Shown here piece after piece: positions 13,331-20,502 of a DNA stretch of 43,987 nucleotides. The stretch spans positions 1-43,987 of the IMG/VR virus record IMGVR_UViG_3300017767_000032; one strand, given 5' to 3'. This DNA comes from a virus. The notes beneath the pieces were generated by a model. That model saw nothing but the letters and a program-made list of their open reading frames with translations, did not search any database and was not told where the DNA came from. Each line of letters opens with the position of its first letter. Positions within the stretch are counted from its first letter, which is position 1. The translations under genes were made by a program, and so were the position numbers.

Positions 13331-13672
13331 ATGGATGAATTAAAAAAGTTAGTGTTAGTACTCAAGGCATTCCAGGATTTAGATCCTGAGATGCAGATAC
13401 CTACGATGTTATCGTATTTGTATCCGAGTATGCAGAACCCGAATAAGCCCTTGACTATTAAGCAAGTGGCTATGAAGTCGGGAGTCAAACAGTCGAGTGC
13501 ATCACGTAATGTGATGGCATTCACTGAGGTGACGAGACATCGTAAGGATGGACATGGGTTACTCAAGACAGAGGAGAATCCTATGTTCCGTACCGAGAAA
13601 CTAATCACACTCACCGATGATGGTGAGAACTTTAAAAATAAACTCATTGAAATCTTGGAGAAGAATGAATGA
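13331..13672 (+). CDS. Winged-helix DNA-binding regulator, MarR-like
   Basis: A 113-aa protein. Residues about 40-60 (LTIKQVAMKSGVKQSSASRN) form a helix-turn-helix with the Ser-rich recognition helix typical of MarR-like proteins. The strand-turn-strand wing follows (GLLKTEENPMFRTEKLITLT), then a dimer-type C-terminal helix. It ends by ATGA overlap with the integrase gene, so the two are co-translated. A perfect palindrome lies just upstream and could be its operator. It probably governs integrase expression or the lysis-lysogeny choice; that role is inferred. Confidence 0.7.
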   Translation: MDELKKLVLVLKAFQDLDPEMQIPTMLSYLYPSMQNPNKPLTIKQVAMKSGVKQSSASRNVMAFTEVTRHRKDGHGLLKTEENPMFRTEKLITLTDDGENFKNKLIEILEKNE

Positions 13673-14655
13673 GTATAAAGCAGAGAGGAAAGAGTTGGGA
13701 AGCGTATGTGAGGAAGGGTAGGGATAGGTACCGAAAGTCATTCAAGTCTCGTGCTGAAGCTGAGTCTTGGGAAGCAATGGCTAAGTACCACATGTCTATT
13801 GGTATGCCAATCGAAACTAAAGCTGCGAGTCAAGGTGAGTGGACCTTGAGGAAAGCAGGTGATGAGACATACAAAACTTATTGGGCTAATGGTAGGTCAC
13901 GTAAGGTTATGCTCTATAATGTAAACATGGTGTGTGATCATTTAGGTAGTAAGACTTTAGTATCATCTATTAATACTGAAACCCTTACTAAATATATGCT
14001 CGACTCTCGTGCATCGGGAAAGAAAAACTCCACTATAAATCGTAGGCTATGTTGTATTAGTAAGATCTTACATCATGCCCAGGATTGTGGGTACTTAACT
14101 TCATTACCTAAGATACCTCTTCAACAAGAGGACAATGGTAAGATCCGATGGATAACTGAGAGGGAAGAGAGTGATATTCGTAACCACTTTGTTGCGGTAG
14201 GTGGTGCTATTCAGATGGCACAACTATTCACAGTAGCAGTGGATACTGGTATGCGTAGATCAGAACTATTAAACCTGAGGGTAGGGGATATTAGTCTCGG
14301 TAAGCTACATATATGGGAGACCAAGGCAAACTTACCGAGGTCTATCCCGATGACCAAGAGAATCGATGGTCAACTAAGTGTGATGATGTATGATAAAAAA
14401 AGTACAGATCATATCTTTACCTTGAAGGTTCATCAGATTAGATCAGCATGGGATAGGATGAAGAATACTTTAGGTCTCCATGACTTAAGGTTTCATGATT
14501 GTAGACACACGTTTGCGAGTAGGTTAGTGCAACGTGGTGTACCTATACCTGAGGTACAAGAACTGTTAGGTCATCGTGACATACAGATGACCATGAGATA
14601 CTCACATTTAGCACCTCAAAACTTAAGGAGTGCCATTGATAAACTCGAAGCATAA
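13669..14655 (+). CDS. int: Tyrosine recombinase (phage integrase)
   Basis: A 328-aa integrase that would recombine attP with a host tRNA gene. The catalytic set is complete: R196 (TGMRRSELL), K219, H276-x-x-R279 (HDCRH), H302 (LLGHRD) and nucleophile Y311 (MRYSHL). The N-terminal about 45 residues resemble an arm-binding domain (QRGKSWEAYVRKGRDRYRKS), followed by a SAM-like core-binding domain at about 60-145. Translation is coupled to the upstream regulator (ATGA). The attP candidate lies 98 bp downstream. Integrases at this position, just before the phage RNA polymerase, are known in T7-like pelagiphages. Confidence 0.95.
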   Translation: MSIKQRGKSWEAYVRKGRDRYRKSFKSRAEAESWEAMAKYHMSIGMPIETKAASQGEWTLRKAGDETYKTYWANGRSRKVMLYNVNMVCDHLGSKTLVSSINTETLTKYMLDSRASGKKNSTINRRLCCISKILHHAQDCGYLTSLPKIPLQQEDNGKIRWITEREESDIRNHFVAVGGAIQMAQLFTVAVDTGMRRSELLNLRVGDISLGKLHIWETKANLPRSIPMTKRIDGQLSVMMYDKKSTDHIFTLKVHQIRSAWDRMKNTLGLHDLRFHDCRHTFASRLVQRGVPIPEVQELLGHRDIQMTMRYSHLAPQNLRSAIDKLEA

Positions 14656-14679
14656 GATGTGCAGTTTTGTGAGGACCAC

Positions 14680-14711
14680 ATGTGGCCTAAGATGTGGCCT
14701 AATGTGGCCTA
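14680..14711 (+). repeat. Three direct repeats, putative integrase arm sites
   Basis: ATGTGGCCTA occurs three times: 14680-14689, 14692-14701 and 14702-14711. They lie between the integrase stop and the attP candidate. Short direct repeats beside the core are typical of arm-type sites bound by the integrase N-terminal domain. The irregular spacing (12 and 10 bp) still places the first bases roughly one helical turn apart. Confidence 0.55.
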
Positions 14712-14752
14712 GTATTCAAGAACTTGTATATGTAAGTGCTTGATATTACAGT

Positions 14753-14798
14753 GCGAGAGTGGTGGAATTGGTAGACACGCAAGATTTAGGATCTTGGG
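14753..14798 (+). other. attP core candidate: 5' half of a tRNA-Leu(UAG) gene
   Basis: The sequence starts as a normal tRNA-Leu: acceptor strand GCGAGAG, D arm GTGGAATTGGTAGACAC, and anticodon arm CAAGA-TTTAGGA-TCTTG with anticodon TAG (14787-14789). After about 14798 it no longer resembles a tRNA: no T arm and no acceptor 3' strand. Half-tRNA sequences next to an integrase gene are the signature of attP. Unusually the phage carries the 5' half, so after integration the rebuilt tRNA would have a phage-derived 5' end and upstream promoter region. Confidence 0.8.
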
Positions 14799-14804
14799 TG
14801 TACT

Positions 14805-14821
14805 ATATCCACTAGTGTAAA
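14805..14821 (+). repeat. 17-bp motif shared with the early region (copy 2)
   Basis: ATATCCACTAGTGTAAA, one base different from 9247-9263. It lies in the leader of the RNA polymerase gene. A small hairpin, CAAGG-TGCAATG-CCTTG (14822-14838), follows at once. A regulatory site for the polymerase gene is likely; its binding partner is unknown. Confidence 0.5.
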
Positions 14822-14879
14822 CAAGGTGCAATGCCTTGGTATAACTCAATTGGTGAACATCAAATACAAATAAACATAG

Positions 14880-17375
14880 ATGGATAATGTGCCAATGATT
14901 TCCACAAATGTGGACGAGGGTGTGGACAACAAGAGTTTATTGGAGCAGGAGTATGATCTTGAAAACCACATGAGAAAGAGTGGGATTGATAAGTTTATAA
15001 AGGAAGTACAGAAGGCTAAGGATAGGGGCCAAGAGGGTAATACCTTACATGGTATTATGCTAATGAAGCACTCGGTTGATAAGGTTAGTGAGGGTATCAG
15101 TGAATTTATAAAGAAGGCTAGTAAGGGACAAGCAGAACAAGGCTTTAAGATAGCACCTATGATAGCCATGTTAGACCCTGATCTATGTGCCTTCTTAACT
15201 TTAAAGAGTGTCATTAATATGGTGAGTAATACCCAAAGTTTTATAGGGATTGCTCGTAATTTAGGGATGACAATAGAGGATGAGATTAAGTTACAAGTAT
15301 GGGAAGATCACGATAATAGAATGTTTAAGATTCTTCAGGAGAAGATGACTAAGCACACTGCATCAAGACACTACCGAAGGTACGGATTAATAAAGAGATG
15401 TAAGAAGTATATAGATGTAGAAGAATTAAACCCATTTACTATTCAAGAGAGATGTTTAGTTGGGTCTAAATTGATTGATATACTAGTAGCTACTACTGGA
15501 CTAGTTGAAGTACGTACTATGTCTCAGACTAGAAAAAGAAAACATATAAATATTATACCATCTAAGGGTACAGTTGAGTGGATAGAAAAGGTTAATCAGT
15601 TCGGTCAGGTATTATGCCCTGCTTACCTACCTATGATTACTATACCTCGTAGGTGGGAGGGTATTAATGACGGAGGGTACTATACCTTTAAGATACCTAT
15701 AATTAAAACATCTAATAAAAAGTTTTTAAAAGGTATGAAGCATCATGATATGCCTTTGGAGTATGAGTGTATTAATTCACTCCAAGAAACTTCATGGTGT
15801 ACTAACACTAGAGTTTTAGATGTGATGAATAAGGTATGGGAGAGTGGATTAAATTGGAATGGAATACCAAACCGAGAACCTTTAGATATTCCTCCATGTC
15901 CTGCCCCACTTGGAATGAAGAAGAACGATATGACTCCATCAATGCAGAAGGAGTTTATGAGTTGGAAGTCAACTGCATCTAGTGTCTATAACGAAAATGC
16001 GCGAAGGTTCTCTAAGGTTCTTCAGTTTGTTAGGACATTAAGTATGGCACGGGAGATGGGTCAGTACGATAAGTTTCATTTTGTATATCAATCTGACTTC
16101 AGAGGTAGGAAGTACACAGTGTCCTCGTTCCTCACACCTCAAGGACCAGAGTATGCCAAGGGTTTACTCCTCTTTGGTAAGGGAGAACCCATCGAGACAG
16201 ATGAACAGGCAGATTGGTTAGCGATACATGGGGCCAACTGTTTCGGGATTGATAAGGTACCATTTGAAGATCGCATCAAGTGGGTAGATGACCATGCAGA
16301 ACAGATCATAGCGAGTGCGAGAGACCCTCTCAGTGAACGATGGTGGAACGAAGCGGATGACCCTTGGTTATTCCTAGCGTTCTGCTACGAGTGGTCTGAG
16401 TTCTTAGAGGAAGGGTTTGGATACATGTCTAGGATACCAGTACAGTTAGATGGATCTAACAATGGACTCCAGAATTTCTCAGCTATGCTTAGAGATCCCA
16501 TCGGTGGTAAGGCTACCAATCTCTTACCATCGGATGTACCTATGGACATCTATCAAGATGTAGCAGACTTGGTACTCAAGAAGGTGGAAGCATTGGCAGA
16601 GGATGGTGAACGTATGGCAATCCAATGGAGAGACTCAGGGTTTATCAATCGTAAACTCTGTAAGAGACCAGTGATGGTCGTGCCATACGGAGGTACTAGA
16701 CACTCATGCCGTGGGTATGTACTCCAGTACCTCAAGGATGAGTTCACTAAGGGTTCCCCGAATCCTTGGGCACAGGAAGATTTCGATATGTTCTTACCTA
16801 CTTTCTGGTTATCCCAGATATTATGGGAAGCAATAGGTGAGATCGTAATCGGTGCTCGTGAATGTATGAAGTGGATACAAGACTGTTCTTCTATTGTAGC
16901 TAAAGAGGATAGACCTTTAGTATGGAAGACACCCACTAATTTTGTAGTACACCAAGAGTACTTTGATTACAAGGAGCATCGGATTAATACATATATAGAT
17001 GGCACATTAGTAAAACCTTTAGTGAGGGAACATAACAATAAGATGGATACCTTTCGCAATAGGAATGGGAGTGCCCCTAATTTTGTACACTCCCTAGATG
17101 CTAGTCATTTAACCATAAGTGTGCACATGTGTAATAAGTACGGAGTGACAGATTACTCAATGATCCATGACTCTTATGGTGTCCATGCTCATCATGTACC
17201 GAGGATGGCACATTCTCTAAGGGAAGCATTCGTTGAGATGTACAAGGAGAATGATGTTATCACTGACTTTAGAGGAGATGCAGAAGAATCTGTTGGACTC
17301 TCAATGCCTGAGCCACCTGACCGAGGTAACTTGGATATAAATTCAGTGATAGGTGCTACCTATTTCTTTGCCTAA
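14880..17375 (+). CDS. T7-like DNA-dependent RNA polymerase
   Basis: An 831-aa single-subunit RNA polymerase (T7 gp1: 883 aa) that transcribes middle and late phage genes. Catalytic motifs are present: SDFRGRKYTVSSF, motif A QLDGSNNGLQ with D524 (T7 D537), motif B KRPVMVVPYGG with K595 and Y603 (T7 K631 and Y639), and motif C MIHDSYGVHA with D764 (T7 D812). The N-terminal promoter-binding region is weakly conserved, as expected. The ATG has no good ribosome binding site, and the leader holds a hairpin and the 17-bp motif, so expression may be controlled at RNA level. Located after integrase and attP, as in other integrase-bearing T7-like phages. Confidence 0.97.
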   Translation: MDNVPMISTNVDEGVDNKSLLEQEYDLENHMRKSGIDKFIKEVQKAKDRGQEGNTLHGIMLMKHSVDKVSEGISEFIKKASKGQAEQGFKIAPMIAMLDPDLCAFLTLKSVINMVSNTQSFIGIARNLGMTIEDEIKLQVWEDHDNRMFKILQEKMTKHTASRHYRRYGLIKRCKKYIDVEELNPFTIQERCLVGSKLIDILVATTGLVEVRTMSQTRKRKHINIIPSKGTVEWIEKVNQFGQVLCPAYLPMITIPRRWEGINDGGYYTFKIPIIKTSNKKFLKGMKHHDMPLEYECINSLQETSWCTNTRVLDVMNKVWESGLNWNGIPNREPLDIPPCPAPLGMKKNDMTPSMQKEFMSWKSTASSVYNENARRFSKVLQFVRTLSMAREMGQYDKFHFVYQSDFRGRKYTVSSFLTPQGPEYAKGLLLFGKGEPIETDEQADWLAIHGANCFGIDKVPFEDRIKWVDDHAEQIIASARDPLSERWWNEADDPWLFLAFCYEWSEFLEEGFGYMSRIPVQLDGSNNGLQNFSAMLRDPIGGKATNLLPSDVPMDIYQDVADLVLKKVEALAEDGERMAIQWRDSGFINRKLCKRPVMVVPYGGTRHSCRGYVLQYLKDEFTKGSPNPWAQEDFDMFLPTFWLSQILWEAIGEIVIGARECMKWIQDCSSIVAKEDRPLVWKTPTNFVVHQEYFDYKEHRINTYIDGTLVKPLVREHNNKMDTFRNRNGSAPNFVHSLDASHLTISVHMCNKYGVTDYSMIHDSYGVHAHHVPRMAHSLREAFVEMYKENDVITDFRGDAEESVGLSMPEPPDRGNLDINSVIGATYFFA

Positions 17376-17439
17376 ATTGATACACATGTGGATCTAATGG
17401 ACATAATCGACCAACAGTCCCGAAAGCTAAACATTAGTT

Positions 17440-17601
17440 ATGAATCAAGACTATCGAAAGTTACTGAGGTTCCTTAAGCAAGGACTCCCAGTACCCACGG
17501 ACATCCATGCGAGACTCTTAGAGGAAGGCATCGATGTTCAATTTATCATTAACCTATATCAATATGGTGAAGATGAATGTGACTCCCAAAGGGCCATGTG
17601 A
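17440..17601 (+). CDS. Small conserved protein overlapping the SSB gene
   Basis: A 53-aa protein, MNQDYRKLLRFLKQGLPVPT then DIHARLLEEGIDVQ, predicted helical. Small proteins with YRKLLxFLxxGLPVPxDIHAxLLEEGI occur downstream of the RNA polymerase in other marine T7-like phages as I recall. Its last 38 bases overlap the start of the SSB gene in another frame, suggesting coupled translation. Function unknown. Confidence 0.6.
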   Translation: MNQDYRKLLRFLKQGLPVPTDIHARLLEEGIDVQFIINLYQYGEDECDSQRAM

Positions 17602-18130
17602 GTGGCCCCACTTGTTCAAACCAGATACTCACTTTGGTACCCCAGGTAACTTCAACATCACGTTGACCTTACCTTTGGAAGAAGCAAAGACCATCATGGC
17701 TGAAGTTGATGAAGTCATTGAGAAAGATGAGTCGATGCACGACAAGAAGTCGAGGGGATCTATCCCTTATAAAGTCGAGGGTGACTTTGTAAAGATCAGG
17801 TTCAAACAGAAAGCAGAGATACGCATGAAGGATGGTAGTACTAGAGTACCATCCATTGCAGTAGTCGATGCTAACCTTCAACCAGTTGACTCTACTGTAT
17901 CCATTGGTAATGGAAGTATGGTCAAGGTTTCTTATAAGACTAGACCTTGGGGTCCGAAGCCACCTAACGCAGGGTGTTCCTTGGATCTCGTAGCAGTCCA
18001 AGTGATAGACCTCAAAGAGTATGCTAACACTGGGTTTGAAGCAGTTGAGGGAGGCTTCGCTGTTGATAGTGTCAAGCCTATAGATGAGGAAACCAAAGAA
18101 GAAGTCACCGAAGAAGAAGGAGACTTCTAA
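17564..18130 (+). CDS. Single-stranded DNA-binding protein (T7 gp2.5-like)
   Basis: A 188-aa protein by position and pattern equivalent to T7 gp2.5: VTPKGPCEWPHLFKPDTHFG at the start, an OB-fold-like centre, and an acidic tail (PIDEETKEEVTEEEGDF) ending in Phe. In T7 the acidic tail and last aromatic residue contact polymerase and helicase. I start at 17564; the ATG at 17573 is equally good, and the longer frame from 17534 lies inside the neighbouring small gene. The tail overlaps the endonuclease gene by 47 bases. Confidence 0.75.
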   Translation: MVKMNVTPKGPCEWPHLFKPDTHFGTPGNFNITLTLPLEEAKTIMAEVDEVIEKDESMHDKKSRGSIPYKVEGDFVKIRFKQKAEIRMKDGSTRVPSIAVVDANLQPVDSTVSIGNGSMVKVSYKTRPWGPKPPNAGCSLDLVAVQVIDLKEYANTGFEAVEGGFAVDSVKPIDEETKEEVTEEEGDF

Positions 18131-18494
18131 ATACAGAAGTAAATTTGAGGAAACCATTGCGGATGCGTTGAGTGTCCGTAAGGTTCCTTTCGGTTATGAG
18201 ACTGAGACAGTTTCGTACATCGTTGAACGTACCTACAAACCTGACTTCATACTAGAGAATGGAATCTACATTGAAGCTAAAGGTTACTTCCGATCTGCTG
18301 ATCAACGAAAACATAGAGCAATCAAGAATCAACATCCTGATCTTGATATTAGGTTCGTGTTCTTGAGGCTCAGTTCTCGTGTTCAAGGGAGTCAGATGAC
18401 ATGCCAAGAGTGGTGTGAGAAGTATGACTTTCTGTATGCAGAAAAAGAAATACCTAAGGAGTGGGTACGCAAACAAAAACCTAAGAAAAAATAA
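18084..18494 (+). CDS. Endonuclease I (T7 gp3-like Holliday junction resolvase)
   Basis: A 136-aa protein (T7 gp3: 149 aa). It cuts branched DNA and helps break down host DNA. The PD-(D/E)XK active site is clear: E22 in KFEETIADAL, D54 in YKPDF, and E64 and K66 in IYIEAKGYF, matching T7 E20, D55, E65 and K67. QHPDLDIRFVF and the terminal EIPKEWVRK are also family typical. The N-terminus is very basic. The start lies within the end of the SSB gene. Confidence 0.92.
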   Translation: MRKPKKKSPKKKETSKYRSKFEETIADALSVRKVPFGYETETVSYIVERTYKPDFILENGIYIEAKGYFRSADQRKHRAIKNQHPDLDIRFVFLRLSSRVQGSQMTCQEWCEKYDFLYAEKEIPKEWVRKQKPKKK

Positions 18495-18742
18495 TGGAAG
18501 ACGAAAGACCAGAAACACTTTATTCATTCTCATCACAGAATGAAGGACCACTTCAAGAAGTAACAGTATCCTTTGAAGGGTCATACTTAATGGATGTTCT
18601 CTTTGAGTTTAGTAACTTCTTGAGAGCATCTGGATTCTCCTACGTGAGTGAAGTAGCTGCTGTCTATGAAGATGGATCGGGAATTACTTCAGAAGGAGTT
18701 GACTTCGATCACATTGCAGAAGATGAGGAATCAGACGAGTGA
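18494..18742 (+). CDS. Small acidic protein, function unknown
   Basis: An 82-aa acidic protein between endonuclease I and primase-helicase. It contains LQEVTVSFEGSYLMDVLFEF, a strand-helix-like pattern, and a C-terminal acidic tail (HIAEDEESDE). It overlaps the primase-helicase start by 20 bases. Similar short genes at this place in marine T7-like phages have no assigned role. Confidence 0.6.
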   Translation: MEDERPETLYSFSSQNEGPLQEVTVSFEGSYLMDVLFEFSNFLRASGFSYVSEVAAVYEDGSGITSEGVDFDHIAEDEESDE

Positions 18743-20303
18743 GTTCATAGCACATGAACCATGTCCTAAGTGTGGATCTAAAGATAACTTAGCGAGATAC
18801 ACCGATGGACATGCTTGGTGCTTTGGTTGTGGTTATTACGAAGGAATAGAGAAAGAGGTGACAAGTATGGAATTTGTACAAGGGGAATGCGTTCCCTTAA
18901 ATAAGAGAAATATTAGTCAGGCAACTGTAGACCATTGGGGTTACCAAATAGGTGACTACAAAGGTAAGAAAGTTCAGATCGCAAACTATCGTAACGATCA
19001 AGGCACCATCAAAGCTCAGAAGATTAGATTTCCAAATAAGGATTTCTTATTCATTGGAGATACAAAGTCTTGTGGTCTCTATGGTAAACATCTCTGGAGA
19101 GATGGGGGAAAAATGATTGTGATAACTGAGGGGGAATTGGATGCACTCTCGGTATCACAGGCACAAGGGAACAAGTGGCCTGTGGTTTCAGTACCAACAG
19201 GATCAGCAGGAGCACGTAAAGCTATCGCTCAAGACCTCGAATGGCTTGAGCATTTTGATAGTGTGATCCTCATGTTCGACCAAGACGATGCAGGTCGTAA
19301 AGCCTTGGACGAATGTGTTCCCTTGTTCACCCCAGGTAAAGCAAAGATAGCAAAGCTACCACTCAAGGATGCCAATGAGTGTCTCGTGAAGGGTAGAAAC
19401 TCAGAGATTATCGATGCTATCTGGGGTGCAAAAGTCTTCCGTCCTGATGGGATTGTAGATGGTAGAGATTTATGGGACTTAATCTCCAATGAAGACTCAA
19501 GGGAAGCATGTGATTATCCTTATAGTGGTCTTAATGATATGACCAAGGGATGTAGGAGAGGTGAGATAGTTACGATTACCGCAGGGTCAGGGATTGGAAA
19601 GTCCTTGATATGTAGGGAGATAGCGTATCACTTCATGCTCCAAGATAAGAAGGTAGGTTACATTGCCTTAGAAGAATCTAACAAGCGGAGTGCCTTAGGG
19701 TTTGTTGGATTGTACTTGAACAAACCAGTTCACCTCAATGAGAAGGTAGATCAAGAGGAACTAAAGGAAGGGTTTGATAATACCTTAGGCACAGGGAACT
19801 TATACTTCTATGACCATTGGGGTTCCACTCAAATTGAGAACCTACTAGGTAAGATCAAGTACATGGTGAGGGCACTCGGTTGTGAGTACATCATCCTCGA
19901 TCATATATCTATTGTGATCTCAGGTATCGAAGGTGGTGATGAACGTAGGATGATCGATGTTGCTATGACTAAACTGAGATCCCTATGTGAAGAAGTCCAG
20001 TGTGGTTTGATACTCGTGTCTCACTTACGTAGACCGAGTGGTGACAAAGGACATGAAGAAGGAGTCAAGACTAGTCTCTCTCAACTGCGTGGTTCACATG
20101 CCATAGCACAACTGAGTGATCAAGTGTTCGGTTGTGAGAGAGATCAGCAAGGAGACAATCCTGACATGACTACATTACGTGTCTTGAAGAACCGATGGAC
20201 AGGTGAAACAGGTATAGCTACTCATCTCTTCTACTCCAAGGAGACAGGGAGATTGAGTGAAACCCAACTCACCGAGGAAGAAGAGAATGATCAAGACTTT
20301 TGA
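18723..20303 (+). CDS. DNA primase/helicase (T7 gp4-like)
   Basis: A 526-aa bifunctional protein (T7 gp4A: 566 aa). The zinc-binding domain has C14, C17, C33 and C36 (CPKCGS...CFGCG). The TOPRIM motifs are ITEGELDAL and DQDDAGRKA. The RecA-like helicase has Walker A GSGIGKS (K293) and Walker B YIILDHISIV, plus SHLRRPSG. I start at the ATG at 18723 because family members begin just before the zinc finger. A second in-frame start at 18867 (M49) with its own ribosome binding site would give a helicase without zinc finger, as T7 gp4B. Confidence 0.95.
   Translation: MRNQTSEFIAHEPCPKCGSKDNLARYTDGHAWCFGCGYYEGIEKEVTSMEFVQGECVPLNKRNISQATVDHWGYQIGDYKGKKVQIANYRNDQGTIKAQKIRFPNKDFLFIGDTKSCGLYGKHLWRDGGKMIVITEGELDALSVSQAQGNKWPVVSVPTGSAGARKAIAQDLEWLEHFDSVILMFDQDDAGRKALDECVPLFTPGKAKIAKLPLKDANECLVKGRNSEIIDAIWGAKVFRPDGIVDGRDLWDLISNEDSREACDYPYSGLNDMTKGCRRGEIVTITAGSGIGKSLICREIAYHFMLQDKKVGYIALEESNKRSALGFVGLYLNKPVHLNEKVDQEELKEGFDNTLGTGNLYFYDHWGSTQIENLLGKIKYMVRALGCEYIILDHISIVISGIEGGDERRMIDVAMTKLRSLCEEVQCGLILVSHLRRPSGDKGHEEGVKTSLSQLRGSHAIAQLSDQVFGCERDQQGDNPDMTTLRVLKNRWTGETGIATHLFYSKETGRLSETQLTEEEENDQDF
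18854..18869 (+). promoter_or_regulatory. Internal ribosome binding site and ATG in primase/helicase
   Basis: AGAGGTG (18854-18860) stands six bases before an in-frame ATG (18867-18869), right after the zinc finger. T7 makes gp4B from such an internal start at Met63/64. The arrangement predicts two co-assembled isoforms here. Confidence 0.5.
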
Positions 20304-20502
20304 TGTTACACTCGCTGTGTTCATAGTGTTCTTCATGTGTGTACTAAGTTCTCTTCTCCTAAATATTTATTTAGTAAGAGAGATGAAGTACATGTCCTCT
20401 AACATAAGGTATGGTCATGATTTGATTAACACCTTAGGTTTAAAAATTGAGTTACTCCATAGAGAGAACGTATGCGACAACCACCGAAGCAAATCTTTGT
20501 AG
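20287..20502 (+). CDS. Small single-pass membrane protein
   Basis: A 71-aa protein. It has a strong hydrophobic segment at residues about 6-28 (LAVFIVFFMCVLSSLLLNIY) and a polar C-terminal tail. The ATG at 20287 follows GAGGAAGAAGAG, and the gene overlaps both the helicase end (17 bases) and the polymerase start (31 bases). Function unknown; anchoring of the replication complex to the membrane or host exclusion are possible. Confidence 0.55.
   Translation: MIKTFDVTLAVFIVFFMCVLSSLLLNIYLVREMKYMSSNIRYGHDLINTLGLKIELLHRENVCDNHRSKSL

Noticed and set aside
14753-14850. Complete tRNA-Leu gene
   Set aside because: Only the 5' half through the anticodon arm is present. There is no T arm and no 3' acceptor strand complementary to GCGAGAG, so it is better explained as attP.
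17534-17563. Upstream start for the SSB gene at 17534
   Set aside because: These ten codons lie within the 53-aa gene in another frame. The conserved SSB pattern starts at VTPKG, so 17564 or 17573 fits better.
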